A stretch of 64,000 nt of DNA from Trichopria drosophilae (lineage: Eukaryota; Arthropoda; Insecta; Hymenoptera; Diapriidae): NCBI GenBank assembly GCA_030407085.1, contig CM059587.1, positions 72,839,001 through 72,903,000 on the forward strand, written 5' to 3'. This document shows positions 19,584-31,620 of this stretch, piece by piece (position 1 is the first letter of the stretch; each line of letters begins with the position of its first letter). The notes beneath the pieces were generated by a model. The model was not told the origin of the DNA, made no database searches, and saw nothing but the letters and a program-made list of their open reading frames with translations. The position numbers and the translations under genes are program-made.

Positions 19584-21477
19584 CTTAGTAATTTTTTTTA
19601 AGTTTTCTTGAATTGAAGAAATTGTATCGGCACACATATCATCATAGTTTGTAACGACGTTTAATAAATTCACAATCCAATCTTTATCACTGATATTGGT
19701 CCCAGTGTTCACAGATTTAGTATGCATCTCGGGCACGCGCAGTACGAAGTTGCGCTGATTGGCCGCCCGACTCCCCGCGGAACCGCGGGAATTCAAACGG
19801 CACGTTGGCGAATGAGTTTCAATGCAAAATCATCAATTTTGACATGAAAATGCATTTGAAAAATTCGGTTTTTTGACCAAGTCGGTGCAAGACATGTTTC
19901 TTTCTGAAATACTGAAGAAAGAATTAGGAAATTGCAAGAAATATTCTTTTTGTAAGCATGACAGTATAAAAATTCCTGTTTTGTGATTAAAATTGTATGC
20001 GATACGTAATTTCAAGCAATAAAAATTCAAAAATACACTCCAAGATTTATAAATAAATGATTCCCTTGTATGGTGTAATGAATTTTATTGAAAATAATCT
20101 TACTAAAAGAATACGGCACATTATGTAATTGTAATATTATTCTTTATCACGTATATGGTAAAAATGACTCTTTAATAGTAGTTTTCGATACAAGGGCGTA
20201 TGCGTAAAGAACTTTACACACACACACGTGTGCCGAAATATTGTTTACGTACGGCTTTTTCGTGCGTAAAGTATAATCGAGTGCGTAAAGTTTACTTTAC
20301 GCACCGAAAAGACGTACATAAAAGTATTTTGAACGTAAATTACGTATCGCATACAATTTTAATAAAAAAACAGGAATTTTTATACTGTCATGCTTACAAA
20401 AAGAATATTTCTTGCAATTTCCTAGTTCTTTATTCAGTATTTCAGAAAGAAACATGTCTTGCACCGACTTGGTCAAAAAACCGAATTTTTCAATCAGATT
20501 CAGTCGGGCGGCCAATCAGCGCAACTTCCTACTGCGCGTGCCCGAGATGCATACTAAATCTGTGAACACTGATTGGTCCTTGCTTCAGGCTCCACATCTA
20601 CATCAGTGTTAATTTCACAATTTTCAAGCAAACACTCCTCGTTTTTGGCGATTATTTGTTTCTCCAACAAGCTCGTTGCTTTGAGTTTTAATTGTTCCTC
20701 AACCTGCTTGAAAAGAAATTAATTCAGGTTATTTTGTATGAGTTCATTATCCGCGAAAAACATTCATAAATATAAACATTAGAAATAAATTAAAATAAGC
20801 CAAATTTGGCAAAGAACCAAACATTGACAAACCCTCAACAGAAAACAAATAGTTTAAAATGTAAATAAACACGAAATAAGTCGACAATTACTTCTACCAA
20901 TAGAAATACATATGAGCAAATTGCAATTTATTTAAACACAAATAATGACAAAAATTGTTAGAAACTAATGAGAATAGTTAATATAAAGATAGATATAAAT
21001 ATAAAGTCATTACAAAGTCTAACCTAACCTCACCTCTACGGTGTGTTTCTTTTTCCGAACAATTTTTACTTGTCCTTGTTCTTTTTTAGCCTTATTTTGA
21101 TTTCTTTCCTTATTGCTCATCTGATTCATTGCTTTCAGGAGTTCATTTTCATTATCTGTAATGAACATATGCATAGTATTATAAATCATTATTCTTATTC
21201 TATTATCAGTTATGCAATTCATATTCTAAGTAAATTGTAAACTTGTTATTTAAAAAAAAAGATGTTTTTTGTAAGTCATCATAGAATAAAAGACTTTACC
21301 AGAAATTTGGAGAATTTTTCCAGCGTACAGTCGGCTAGATTTCGTATCCTCGGGCCAAAATAAATTGATAAGATCTCCTTCACGTGGCTTTTTTACTTCT
21401 TTTCTTTTTTGAATAGAATGTTCGTATATAACGCAAAAAGTTCGGTCGTCACATTCGATTAAATATTGAAGCTCCAT
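19584..21477 (-). pseudogene. BEN-family-like gene, interrupted by a hAT element
   Basis: A minus-strand gene. Exon 1 (21477-21300) starts MELQYLIECDDRTF and contains GDLINLFWPED and YAGKILQISG, the pattern of the N-terminal module of insect BEN-domain-type proteins. Exon 2 (21155-21034) is basic and Lys-rich (NKERNQNKAKKEQ, VRKKKHTVE). Exon 3 (20706-19584) reads QVEEQLKLKATSLLEKQ (coiled-coil-like), then DVDVEPEART. It is broken by the hAT element at 19703-20571 and resumes NISDKDWIVNLLNVV to a GTACAT donor. All introns are GT-AG and in phase. Deleting the element plus one 8-bp duplication restores the frame exactly. A downstream BEN-domain exon is expected but not seen before the MITE at 19269, so the gene is incomplete or its 3' end is lost. 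Confidence 0.6.
19703..20571. mobile_element. hAT-type non-autonomous element with 8-bp TSD
   Basis: 869 bp flanked by perfect 8-bp repeats ATTGGTCC (19695-19702 and 20572-20579). The ends are CAGTGTTCACAGATTTAG and its inverted copy; the CAGTG start and 8-bp duplication are typical of hAT elements. The arms are inverted copies over most of the length and include CTCGGGCACGCGCAGTA and CATGTCTTGCACCGACTTGG words. There is no transposase. The centre (about 20170-20340) is rich in GTGCGTAAAGT words. Confidence 0.9.
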
Positions 21478-21851
21478 GTTCTTAAAGAACGATTTGACGT
21501 ATTTTTATCTTGATTCGCTGTTTGTTTCCTAGGATACCAAACTGAATTCAAACCCTATTGCGCGAATAACGAAACAGCGTTCGATTCGACTTCGAGTTTC
21601 GCATTCCTTTTTTTTTTTGTTGTGTAATTCGTTATGGAAAACGTCAATAACACGATTATGGTATTAATGCAAACAATATTACATTAATAAAGAAGCACTA
21701 CCCAGAAATGTTAAGATACCGTAATTACCGGTGAAACGACAAACAGGTACGTAATTAGAATAACCTTCTCATTAAAATGATGACTTTTTAAAAAATGCAC
21801 TAGTCACTAGTTTACAATAACCTTAATATAATAAGAAAATTAATATTGTAG
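21478..21851. other. no confident gene
   Basis: Upstream flank of the minus-strand BEN-like gene. A short plus frame at 21634-21660 (MENVNNTIM, then GTATTA) could be the first exon of the transposase gene to the right, but nothing supports it beyond phase. Confidence 0.3.
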
Positions 21852-21986
21852 ATTGGACAGATACCTGTAACAACTTTGAGACGTTGGCGAAAATCGAGAG
21901 CCCCATTACATGGTGAACATGAACGAACTTTCGAAGAATCAGTTCCCGATGTAGACAATAATTGTGATAGTTTTATGGATCATGAG
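21852..21986 (+). CDS. possible 5' exon of the TNP2-like transposase gene
   Basis: A 135-bp exon-like frame between a TTGTAG acceptor and a GTGAAT donor. It encodes 45 residues with a basic start (TTLRRWRKSRAPLHGEHE) and an acidic end (SVPDVDNNCDSFMDHE), phase 0 at both ends. The next acceptor (TTTCATAG at about 24710) leads into an acidic stretch (NLCSDDDRSVFGG) just before the main frame at 24755. TNP2-like proteins often begin with such a basic-then-acidic segment. This is inference; the join needs a frameshift near 24775-24800 to reach the long frame. Confidence 0.35.
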
Positions 21987-24710
21987 GTGAATTTTATTAT
22001 CATCAAAATAATTAACATGTCCTTTTAAATATTTCGATGTGATTTATAGTTTGCCTTTTTCATCTTTCGCATCTAAATACTTTCATGCCGTATGTTTTTC
22101 AAAATTTATTTCAGCTCTCTGGCAGTATCATATTAATTAATTACGCAATCTTTACTGCATGAATTATTGATCAAAAACCGTATTTATTATCAGATATTTT
22201 ATAAGAACATTCACGGCATTTGAAAAACATGCTTCGGGTATGCTTCTGCTTTTACAGTTAGTGGGTATTTTAAAATTTAATGATTTCTAATATTATACTT
22301 TAAAAATATTTCAAAATAATTCATTTATTTCCATCTGTTACATCCTAACGAAAATCGTAACTAGGTCATGCCATGAAACGCCGGGTTTTCTCCATGGATA
22401 AAAATAGAAGAGATAAGAAAGAAACAAAGACGTTTTCCAGAAGAAAGATATTAGTGCACAAAACTAAAATGAACATTAATAATGAACATTAAGTGAACCT
22501 AGTGATTAGTGAATAGCGTTAAGAACTAGATCATAAAACTTAAGTTAAGAATAAAAATGAAATATGATTAAATAATACTCAAAAACAATAATTAATTTTT
22601 GTTTCAAATTAAACCAAACTATTAAGTGTTTGGACTTTTTTTAACGATAAATTCATACCTAATCAAATGAAGTTAATTAAATTTCATTTTTTTATTTATA
22701 CAATAAATTAGAAATTAGTTTTTAGATGCCTTTGGTCGAACAGAGAAGCCGCCCAATGCACACACGATACTTGAGAGTTTTATGGCCTACCCAATAAAAC
22801 TACTGCACTCGGCGGAAATTCATTTTTAACGAATAGGAAAATTTAAAAGATAGACTTCCGCTAGAAAACTCTTGCCGCCAAAAGTTTTTAACCAATAAGA
22901 TATGTATTTCCTATCTCATCTTCTCTTTTCGTCCAACGCATGCAAGTGCACAAATATGTAAAAATTCTGTATAAATTCAGCCTCCTCGAACCAGATCTTC
23001 ACTGCACTTTAAACGCTACTCAGCGGTTGAGGTCGTTCCTAAACAACCCTAAATATTCCTTTCCCGTAAACAAATAAAAAGAGAAATAAAATATATATAT
23101 TTACATTTATAAAATGTTTTATTCATAATCTTCCTTTCCTTCCACTCATGATCATAGGCCAGCTCCCAGGTAAAGGGCTTAAGTGCCTTGACCAAAAAAA
23201 TGGCCAACTAAATATGTTCCAGATCTGCTTCTCAGATTTGGGATATTACACATCCTTAAACCTGAAACTGTCTCGAAATCTCTCACACACCATTCCTCAG
23301 AATATTCAGTATTAAATGCAATAAGTTCATTTATAAAATTGAGTTTACACCAATTTCTTGTAAGGATATTTTTGTAAATAAATCATTTAAAAATAAATAA
23401 TTCCTATAAACAATTCACATAATATTTCGAATAGAATATTTTGCAAATTCACATCTGAAACACTTCTTAAATATTACAGCACTCTACAAGGTAATAGTTC
23501 CCCAGAATACCGTCTATTAAAGAAAACAATCCGCATAATAACATTTCAAAGAATTTTGTTTTCAATATTAATTATATTATTGAAGAGAGGAAGCATTGTT
23601 CTTCTTGAAAAAAAGATTAAAACGTTCGTTAATAACTAAAACTTTGTTTCTAATTAACTTTTAAAATGTTTTCAACATTTTTTAAAATTAAATAGATTTT
23701 GATGGATGACGGTTTACTTCTTCGAGAAATAGATTCTCTACAACTTCAACAAACGAACTTTTTCAAATATTTTGCATCAACACTAACATTATTCACGAAT
23801 TATAAAAAGTTATAGTTTCTTTTTCAAACAAAAATAAAAATATTTTATTTTAGGTTCAGAAATTCGTTCGATGACGTAGTAGAGAATCTTTATCTCGAAA
23901 AAATAAGCCGACATCCGTTAAAATCAATTCATTAAAAATATTTCTTTAATTTTTCGAAAGGTGATGAGAAGCAAATTTGAGTCATTAATATAAGTTGTTG
24001 AACAAATTAATTTTTATAAACAAATTTATTTTACTATTAATTTGTATTAAAAATTGCAGATTTCAATTTCTTTCAAGAATGAATTAACTGAAGAGTAGTG
24101 CTGTATATCTCATCAGATATACAGAGATATTTTCCTGAAATTTAATACGATATAGACGTATAACTAACTTCTTTTATTTGGCTATAGGGACTAACATGGA
24201 TTTTCTTTAAAATTGTAATATGTTGTAGTATGCATAACGTTATTCAACATGTAATTTTTTTCCTGCTTAACGCCCATTTCAGGGGTAAAAATGACCTTAA
24301 AAATTACCTTCAAAAACAGTATTTTTTTAATTTCTCGGAAAATGCTCAGCATTTTTTTGTTTCGAAATGTTCATGTTTCAATTAAGAACAATATCCACTG
24401 TTTCATCAAAAAAGTCCAACTAGTGTTCGAAAAATTGAAAAAAACATTTTTTTAGGGTGTCTTTTAATGGCATTTTTCATTCTTACCATGAACCTCTAGA
24501 CACGTAAAAAACACGTTTTAAATATTTTCCATGTATTACCACGTACATTCTAAATTTAAAGAAAATCGGTGAGATACTCCTGGGGCCGTTTCCTTGCAAG
24601 TGAAAGTAATGGCTTTTCTTTTTTCATTTACTTAGGGGTATTAATGTTTAGAAACACGACTTTACACAAATCTTGACTTTTAAATTAATTTAATTGAATT
24701 TTTTTTCATA
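21987..24710. other. long noncoding stretch, possible intron
   Basis: 2.7 kb of AT-rich sequence without a usable frame. At 22974-23095 there is a promoter-like set: CTGTATAAATTCAG, an initiator-like TCACTGCACTT about 30 bp later, and AATAAA words 100 bp on, which could be the remains of an LTR or a gene start. No repeat partner was found in the window. Confidence 0.35.
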
Positions 24711-24754
24711 GAACTTGTGCAGTGACGATGATAGAAGCGTTTTCGGCGGTATAA

Positions 24755-27055
24755 ATGATGATGAGGAAGAGTCTATACCACTTACCATACACTTTATCAG
24801 AAGATGATTCGACAAGCAACTTCGATTACGAGGAACATGAGTCTTTTCCCTGCGAAGATTCGGAAGAAACTGAAGAAATCGGAAACGCGGGATTCCTACA
24901 AAAATTGCACGATGGTGCAAATTTGTCTACAGGAGAATGCGTGTACGAAATTTTAAAATTTTACACCAAGCATAATTTGACGAAGAAAGCTCTTTATGAG
25001 CTTTTAACGCTTATAAACAAGTTTTTACCGCAACCCAATCATTTGCCGAAATCAAAACATTTTTTATATAAATTTATCGATGCAAATTTACCGTATTCAC
25101 AGAATATAATTAGAAAGCATCGTTTATGTGAAAATTGTAGTGAATATTTGGGACAATGGGATGCAGAATCGTTGATATCTGCTTGTACTAATTGCCAGAA
25201 TGTAAATATAAATGCCTCATTCATTGAATACGATTTGGAAGCTGCGATAAAACATGCCTTTGAATTTAGAAATTTGAAAGGATTAATAGATGCTTTTCGT
25301 AATAATATCGAACATGATCAAAATTTCATAACCGATATAACTACAGGTCTTAAATATAAAAAGTTAAAAACTGAAATTCTTCGTCAAGATTACGACGTAT
25401 GCTTACTATGGAATACTGATGGTCTTCCTTCTTCCAATAGCTCAAATGGACAAATATGGCTTGTTCAAGCTCCAATTATAAATATACCCCCGCAGAATCG
25501 CAGAAATTACCAATTTGTTTGTGGCATTTATAGCAGTAATGTAAAAAAACCTAATATGACTTCTTTTTTATGGCCGTTTGTAAAAAAGATGCAGAATTTA
25601 CGTGACCAAGGTATCGAGTGGTATGATGAGGTGCAAAAACGTACAATTCATGTTATTGCAATTGCGCCAGTTGCAACCTTAGATGCACCTGCAAGAGCTG
25701 CAGCCCAAAATATAATGCAATATAATGGTCAATTTGGTTGCACTTTTTGCGAGCACCCAGGTCAAACCAGCCAAACTGGCGACGGATTCAATAGAGTATA
25801 CCCTACGCTTAATGAGAACGGTGAAGCTCTTTGAACTAAAGAGCGTATGTATTTACAAGCAAGAGAAGTCTTTTTAAACAAAGAATTGATACACGTGAAT
25901 GGTGTGAAAGGTCCTTCAGTAACATCACAAATCCCATTTTTTGATATTGCAGAGTCATTCGTCCCAGATTATATGCATTCATTATTACTAGGTGTAAATC
26001 GAATGCTCTTCGATCTCTGGTTTAATTCAAAAAATAAAGGTAGTCCCTTTTATATAAAAAAATCAGTGCGGGATGAAATCGATAAAGATTTACAAGATAT
26101 TTATCCCCCAGACTTCGTAACTCGTACACCAAGGATTTTAAAGTATATAAAGTATTGGAAAGCTTCCGAAATTAGGGAATGTCTGTTAAACTATTTCCCT
26201 ATTTTATTAAGTGGAAAACTACATAAAAAATATTACGACCATTTTTTACTATTAGTTTACGCAACGAGGTTATTGATGACAACCAAAATCCACTTGCAAG
26301 AAATAGAACTAGCCGAGTGTTTATTTTTTATGTTTAATGTGCAAATAATGTCATTATATGGTCTTGAGAAATGTTCCTTCAATGCGCATCAATTACTTCA
26401 TATACCACGAAACGCCCTCTTGTGGGGACCATTACAATCATGGTCAGCGTTTTCTTTCGAAGATGTTAATGGGTATGTGAAAAGAATTGTCCATGGTAGT
26501 AATAAATTAGATATTGAAATTGCAAACACTCTGAAAATTTTGAATATCCTTCAAATTTTTAAACACATGCTAGATATCTCGAAAAATAAGGAATATTATG
26601 GTAATGAAGTACTTGGAAAATGCCTTAAAAGCAGTTGTTATGAGGACGATTTGTACGAAATAATACAATTTTGTGAACTAAACGGTATCGAACCGGATAT
26701 CTTAAAAGCATATTCTAGAGTAAAATTGGGCCGTTCAATAATTACATCAAAAATGTATACAAAGCAAAAAAAGCGAAATAACTTTTATGTTTTATTAAAT
26801 GATTCATCTTTGGCTACTGTACTATACTTCTTAAAATTTAATAATATGATCGTCGCTGTAACACGAAAACTTGTTTATGACAATGAAACCATCCCTATCT
26901 CAATTAAGAGTTTAAACATATCTTTTTCGACATTTATTGTTCCCTTTCGTGAAACCTACTGTATACAAATTGTTCCCGTTAATGAAATTAAGAATCAGGT
27001 GATACGTGTGAAGAATTACTTATGTTTACCGATTAATTTGAATGAAAAAAAATAA
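24755..27055 (+). pseudogene. TNP2/CACTA-like transposase with one in-frame TGA
   Basis: A transposase of the plant-TNP2-like type found in animal CACTA-related (CMC) elements. One frame of about 766 codons is interrupted only by TGA at 25832-25834. The acidic N-terminus is followed by a CxxC pair (LCENC, 40 residues before ACTNC). The core has WNTDGLPSSNS (D222), IPPQNRRNYQFVCGIY, KPNMTSFLWPFV, LDAPARAA (D310), GCTFCEHPG, then after the stop VPDYMHSLLLGVNRML (D405), LKYIKYWKASEIRECLLNY, NAHQLLHIPR and GPLQSWSAFSFEDVNGYVKR, the DUF4218-type C-terminal pattern. Order, spacing and length fit the family. The lone stop may be a recent mutation or a sequence error. No terminal repeats were identified. 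Confidence 0.8.
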
Positions 27056-27800
27056 AATTTTTAAAATTATAAATAGTAGTTTCTGAATTTATTTCCTAAT
27101 TAATCCATAATTTCTCAAAACTTGTATATAAATACTGAAACTTTATATTTGTTATTTTACGTTTATAGAACTCCATATTTGCATAATTTCTATAACTTTT
27201 TAGAAATTACTTTTTATGCAAATATCTGTTGAAGACGCTTTTTTTAATAAAAAGTCTTGGCAAACACTTAAATTTTATATCATTTCTCTAAAATACATGC
27301 ATGATAGTATTTATGTACCAAGTCGGCGAAGGAGGGACTTTCGAATTTCAAGAGAAATTTTAAAGACTCTTGTCGAAGTTCTTCTAAGTCCCCGCCCGTG
27401 GTGCACGTGATACTTTATGTAACGAAGGCAAAAAAGCGCCGTAGTATTTTTATGCTTTCATTGCAAAAATATACAAACTTATAAATACTTTATAAATTAT
27501 TTATAGAACTATTTATTCCTAGAATGAACCCTTAAGGCCCATACGTATTTTTGGGCCCTCACTCCTTAGGTTGATAGGTTCCTGGCAATCTTTTAGGGCC
27601 CTTAAAATGCTTTGAGAAATCGAAACAAATTCAGATCAGTTTTTTCAGTCCTCGATCTTAAAATAATAATAGTAATATGACGGAAAAAGATTAATTATTC
27701 ATATATTTTTTATTTAAAAAAGGAACCCCCATATACAGCACTTCGAAATGTTCACTGGGTAGCAAACGACTCAAGTATGGGCTTTAAAGGTTATAAAAAA
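27056..27800. other. no gene seen
   Basis: AT-rich. A GC-rich word CCCCGCCCGTGGTGCACGTG occurs near 27390 and GGGCCC words cluster at 27537-27600. Nothing assignable. Confidence 0.4.
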
Positions 27801-28024
27801 AGAATCGCATAATTTGGTGCGTAAAATACGTGTTTACAAGCGTATGCTGACCGTGGCACTTAAGTGTTCGTCAAAGCTGAGCATACAGTGTATCATAATA
27901 TAGCAAACACTGTATTATTGTGACACACAAAAAACGACGCACAAATTTTACGCATAATATATCATAAAATATTATATGAAGCGTGCGCGGCAGAATTCGA
28001 CTTCACGTAACGCCCATATCTATA
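27801..28024 (+). repeat. dispersed repeat, left half (split by mariner)
   Basis: Matches 48610-48825, sharing GCGTAAAATA..GTTTACAA, TGCTGACCG, ACGCACAAATTTTACGCATA and ATCATAAAATATTATAT-type words. Its other half follows the mariner at 31621-31921. Confidence 0.7.
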
Positions 28025-28570
28025 CAGGGTGTCCGAAAAGTATGGAAACACTCAAATATCTCGGAAAATCGACATCGAATCGTAAAAGTAAAAATACACG
28101 TATTCAATGGTTTCAAGAGAGCTATCCAGTGACACCTAACACAACCCCCCACCCCCACCCGCTGGGGGTGATAGAGGGGGTAACTTAAAAATTTTAAATG
28201 GGAACCCCCAATTTTTATTGCAGATTTTGCTTCCTCAGAAAAAGTTACGTAAATTTTGCCTACCATTATAATTGTTTTTGTTGACAGATGGCGCTGTAAT
28301 CAACGAAATTAAAAAATTATTCTAAAAAGTTTTAAAAATCTCGCGAAAAACACAACGGATCAAAAAAGTAAAAACACACGTATTTAATGGTTTCAAGAGA
28401 GCTATCCAGTGACACCTAACACGACCCCCCACCCCCACAGGCTGGGGGTGATGGAGGGGGAAACTTAAAAATTTTAAATGGGAACTCCCAAATTTTATTG
28501 CAGATTTCTCTTCTTCAGAAAAAGTTACGTAAATTTTACCTATTATAATTATTTTTGTTAACAGATGGAG
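28025..28570. repeat. left subterminal repeats of the mariner
   Basis: Two related units (28025-28286, 28287-28570) sharing GTTTCAAGAGAGCTATCCAG, a C-run/G-run hairpin, and CAGATGGCGCTG or CAGATGGAGCTG at the inner edge. Confidence 0.8.
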
Positions 28571-28844
28571 CTGCAATCAGCGAACCACGTACCTGGAATA
28601 GCGGACCACGTTTCCAAAATTTTAAATGACGTCTTTTGCCTTTAAATATTTCAAAGTTCACCGATTCTTACCGCGAGGAGGTAGACGATTTTGAGAATCT
28701 TTTTTTTTTATTTTTGTATATTTTTTTTTTGTTTTTACCTTTTATTTGTTTTTTTTTTATTTTTTTAATTTTTTTTCTATTTTAAAGTTTAAATTTTCCT
28801 TCGCTTCTATTTTCTTTACTGGATTTTTAACATGTCTATGCCCA

Positions 28845-29918
28845 CTAATTTATAAGATGTTCGAATTGAAGTCCTTCAGCAACTTGACAATATCCCAATC
28901 GTGCATAGAAGTTATCATAAACTTTTTGCAGCATTTCTTGAGATACTGTATTAGAACCTTGAATTATTTTTTCTTTCAACTCATCAATGTCTTTTGGTTT
29001 CGTTTCGTAGACCTTGTTCTTCAAGAAACCCCAGTAAAAATAGTCCAGAGGAGTTAGATCAGGTGACCTCGGTGGCCACTCGATCGAACCCCTCCTACCA
29101 ATCCAACGTCGGGGGAAAATATTATTTAATAGATTGCGTACAATCAAACCAAAATGACAAGGAGCTCCATCCTGTTGAAACCAGACATTATCAAACGCTA
29201 TACCAGCAATATTTCGTATTGCCGGTATAATCTGGTTATTTAACAAATTACAGTACCTTTCAGCCGTGAAATTCTCTTCAACGAAGAAAGGCCCAACAAT
29301 TTGATTGCACAAAATGCCAGCCCAAACATTGATTTTCTGTGGATGTTGTGTGTGAGTATCTCTCATCCAATGAGGATTTTCGTCCGACCAATATCGTAGG
29401 TTGTGCCTATTAACTTCTCCACTCAACTGAAACGTAGCTTCATCAGAGAAGCATATCCAGAAAGGAAATAATTCATTTTCGTCACAACGTCTCATCATTT
29501 CCTCACAAAATTCTAATCTCCGATCGAAGTCATCTTCCGAAAGTTCTTGTACATATTTTATTTTATATGGATGGAACTTATTTGCTTTTAATATTTCATG
29601 GACAGACGATTTGCCGATACCAGTGGCTTGCGCAATCTTTCTTACCGAAGTATGGACGTCCTCAACGACACTTGCACAGACCGCTAAACTGTTGTCTTCG
29701 TTCGTGGACGTTTTTGGTCTTCCTGATTTTGGTCGATCATTGACAGAGCCAGTATCTTGAAACCGAGAAACAGTCTTACAAACAGTTGATTTGCAAATAG
29801 GTAGACGATCAGGATGGGTATCATTAAATTGGCGGACGACTTGTTCGTATGTTCTTTTTTTATCGCCGCATCCTCGCAGAATAAGGATTTCGATCCTTTC
29901 TTTTTGTGTCAAAGACAT
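28845..29918 (-). CDS. mariner transposase, DD41D type
   Basis: Intact 357-residue frame; cuts and inserts the surrounding element at TA. The N-terminal half is a paired-like helix-turn-helix DNA-binding region: YEQVVRQFNDTHP near 24-36, STVCKTVSRFQDTGSV near 44-59, GRPKTST linker, IAQATGIGKSSVHEIL near 95-110. The catalytic residues are D159 (FSDEATF), D250 (WFQQDGAPCH) and D292 (TPLDYFYWG). There are 41 residues between the second and third, matching the rosa-like DD41D group rather than DD34D mariner or DD34E Tc1. WPPRSPDLTPLDYF is the usual signature. No stop or frameshift, so the copy may be recent or active. Confidence 0.92.
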   Translation of the reverse strand: MSLTQKERIEILILRGCGDKKRTYEQVVRQFNDTHPDRLPICKSTVCKTVSRFQDTGSVNDRPKSGRPKTSTNEDNSLAVCASVVEDVHTSVRKIAQATGIGKSSVHEILKANKFHPYKIKYVQELSEDDFDRRLEFCEEMMRRCDENELFPFWICFSDEATFQLSGEVNRHNLRYWSDENPHWMRDTHTQHPQKINVWAGILCNQIVGPFFVEENFTAERYCNLLNNQIIPAIRNIAGIAFDNVWFQQDGAPCHFGLIVRNLLNNIFPRRWIGRRGSIEWPPRSPDLTPLDYFYWGFLKNKVYETKPKDIDELKEKIIQGSNTVSQEMLQKVYDNFYARLGYCQVAEGLQFEHLIN

Positions 29919-30782
29919 AGTATGCCAAATTACAACAGGAGGCAGAATACAGAATGTATCGAAATGGAAGAAATATGAAGCAAAGAATGAAGAAATAAAA
30001 GAAATATAAAAAATTAGAAGAAATTCAAATGTTAGAGAAACATTACATTAAGTATCAAATAGCGAGAACGAAGAGAATTGCGATTTTTTGCGGTACGAAT
30101 TTGACCAAGTTTTCGACAAGAGTGACGCTCGCATGTGTAATTTTCACAAAGCTGAAAAATAACCGAGACCTTGACTCATTCAAACAATAGAGCTTAACTA
30201 ATACTAAGACGTGCTGTTTTGATTTGGACGCTGACGATGTTCGATTATTGACTACTTTCTCTGTAACACTGGCAGTTGAAAAAATCGACCGAGTGTATGC
30301 AATGGGTTTCCGCAAGCGATACCTACAGTACTTTCACACAAGTATACAAAATCACAGTCATGCAAGAAAGCCATAACACCATATGCGGATTTGGTCACCA
30401 TTTACGCTATTCGGATACACGACATTCACTTCCTCGTAGAATAAGGATGTCGATTCTTCATTTTTCTGTCAAAAACTTTGTATGCACAATTACAAGGGGG
30501 GAGCGAATAAAGAATTTTAATATCTGGAAGAAAAGGTAAGCAAATACATTAAAAAAAAACATAAAAAAATTTAATAGTGAAGAATAAAAAAAAGGTAAAA
30601 AACAGAAATCAAATAAAAAAAAAAGTAAAACAGAAGATTCTCAAAATCGTCTACCTCCTCGCGGTGAGAATCGGTAAACTAGAAATATTTAAAGGCAAAA
30701 GACGTTATTTAAAATTCTGAAAACGTGGTATGCTATTCCATGTACGTCAAGTTAAATATTTTTTAGTAATTTTTTAATTTCG

Positions 30783-31618
30783 CAGATTGCAGCTCCATCT
30801 GTTAACAAAAATAATTATAATAGGTAAAATTTACGTAACTTTTTCTGAAGAAGAGAAATCTGCAATAAAATTTGGGAGTTCCCATTTAAAATTTTTAAGT
30901 TTCCCCCTCCATCACCCCCAGCCTGTGGGGGTGGGGGGTCGTGTTAGGTGTCACTGGATAGCTCTCTTGAAACCATTAAATACGTGTGTTTTTACTTTTT
31001 TGATCCGTTGTGTTTTTCGCGAGATTTTTAAAACTTTTTAGAATAATTTTTTAATTTCGTTGATTACAGCGCCATCTGTCAACAAAAACAATTATAATGG
31101 TAGGCAAAATTTACGTAACTTTTTCTGAGGAAGCAAAATCTGCAATAAAAATTGGGGGGTCCCATTTAAAATTTTGAAGTTACCCCCTCTATCACCCCCA
31201 GCGGGTGGGGGTGGGGGGTTGTGTTAGGTGTCACTGGATAGCTCTCTTGAAACCATTGAATACGTGTGTTTTTACTTTTTTGATCCGTTGTGTTTTTCGC
31301 GAGATTTTTAAAACTTTTTAGAATAATTTTTTAATTTCGTTGATTACAGCGCCATCTGTCAACAAAAACAATTATAATGGTAGGCAAAATTTACGTAACT
31401 TTTTCTGAGGAAGCAAAATCTGCAATAAAAATTGGGGGTTCCCATTTAAAATTTTTAAGTTACCCCCTCTATCACCCCCAGCGGATGGGGGTGGGGGGTT
31501 GTGTTAGGTGTCACTGGATAGCTCTCTTGAAACCATTGAATACGTGTATTTTTACTTTTTCGATTCGATGTCGATTTTCCGAGATATTTGAGTGTTTCCA
31601 TACTTTTCGGACACCCTG
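30783..31618. repeat. right subterminal repeats of the mariner
   Basis: Three tandem units with a period near 280 bp (equivalent points at 31061 and 31341), inverted relative to the two on the left arm, so one extra unit has been gained on this side. Confidence 0.8.
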
Positions 31619-31620
31619 TA

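Larger units (their letters stand above)
28025..31618. mobile_element. DD41D mariner with long subterminal repeats
   Basis: 3.59 kb flanked by TA (28023-28024 and 31619-31620), ends CAGGGTGTCCGAAAAGTATGG in inverted orientation. The related repeat at 48.6-49.2 kb shows the uninterrupted site (CTATAATTACA), supporting TA duplication. Inside the ends lie inverted subterminal repeats of about 280 bp (two on the left, three on the right). Then come inner inverted sequences (28588-28700 and 30628-30750) and the transposase gene. The subterminal repeats carry CCCCCACCCCCACCCGCTGGGGGTG-like hairpins. Confidence 0.85.

Noticed and set aside
22974..23095. A solo LTR
   Set aside because: TATA, initiator and AATAAA words are suggestive, but no terminal TG..CA pair, target duplication or partner LTR was found.
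28746..29230. Plus-strand frames opposite the mariner transposase
   Set aside because: They are antisense shadows of the intact minus-strand transposase.
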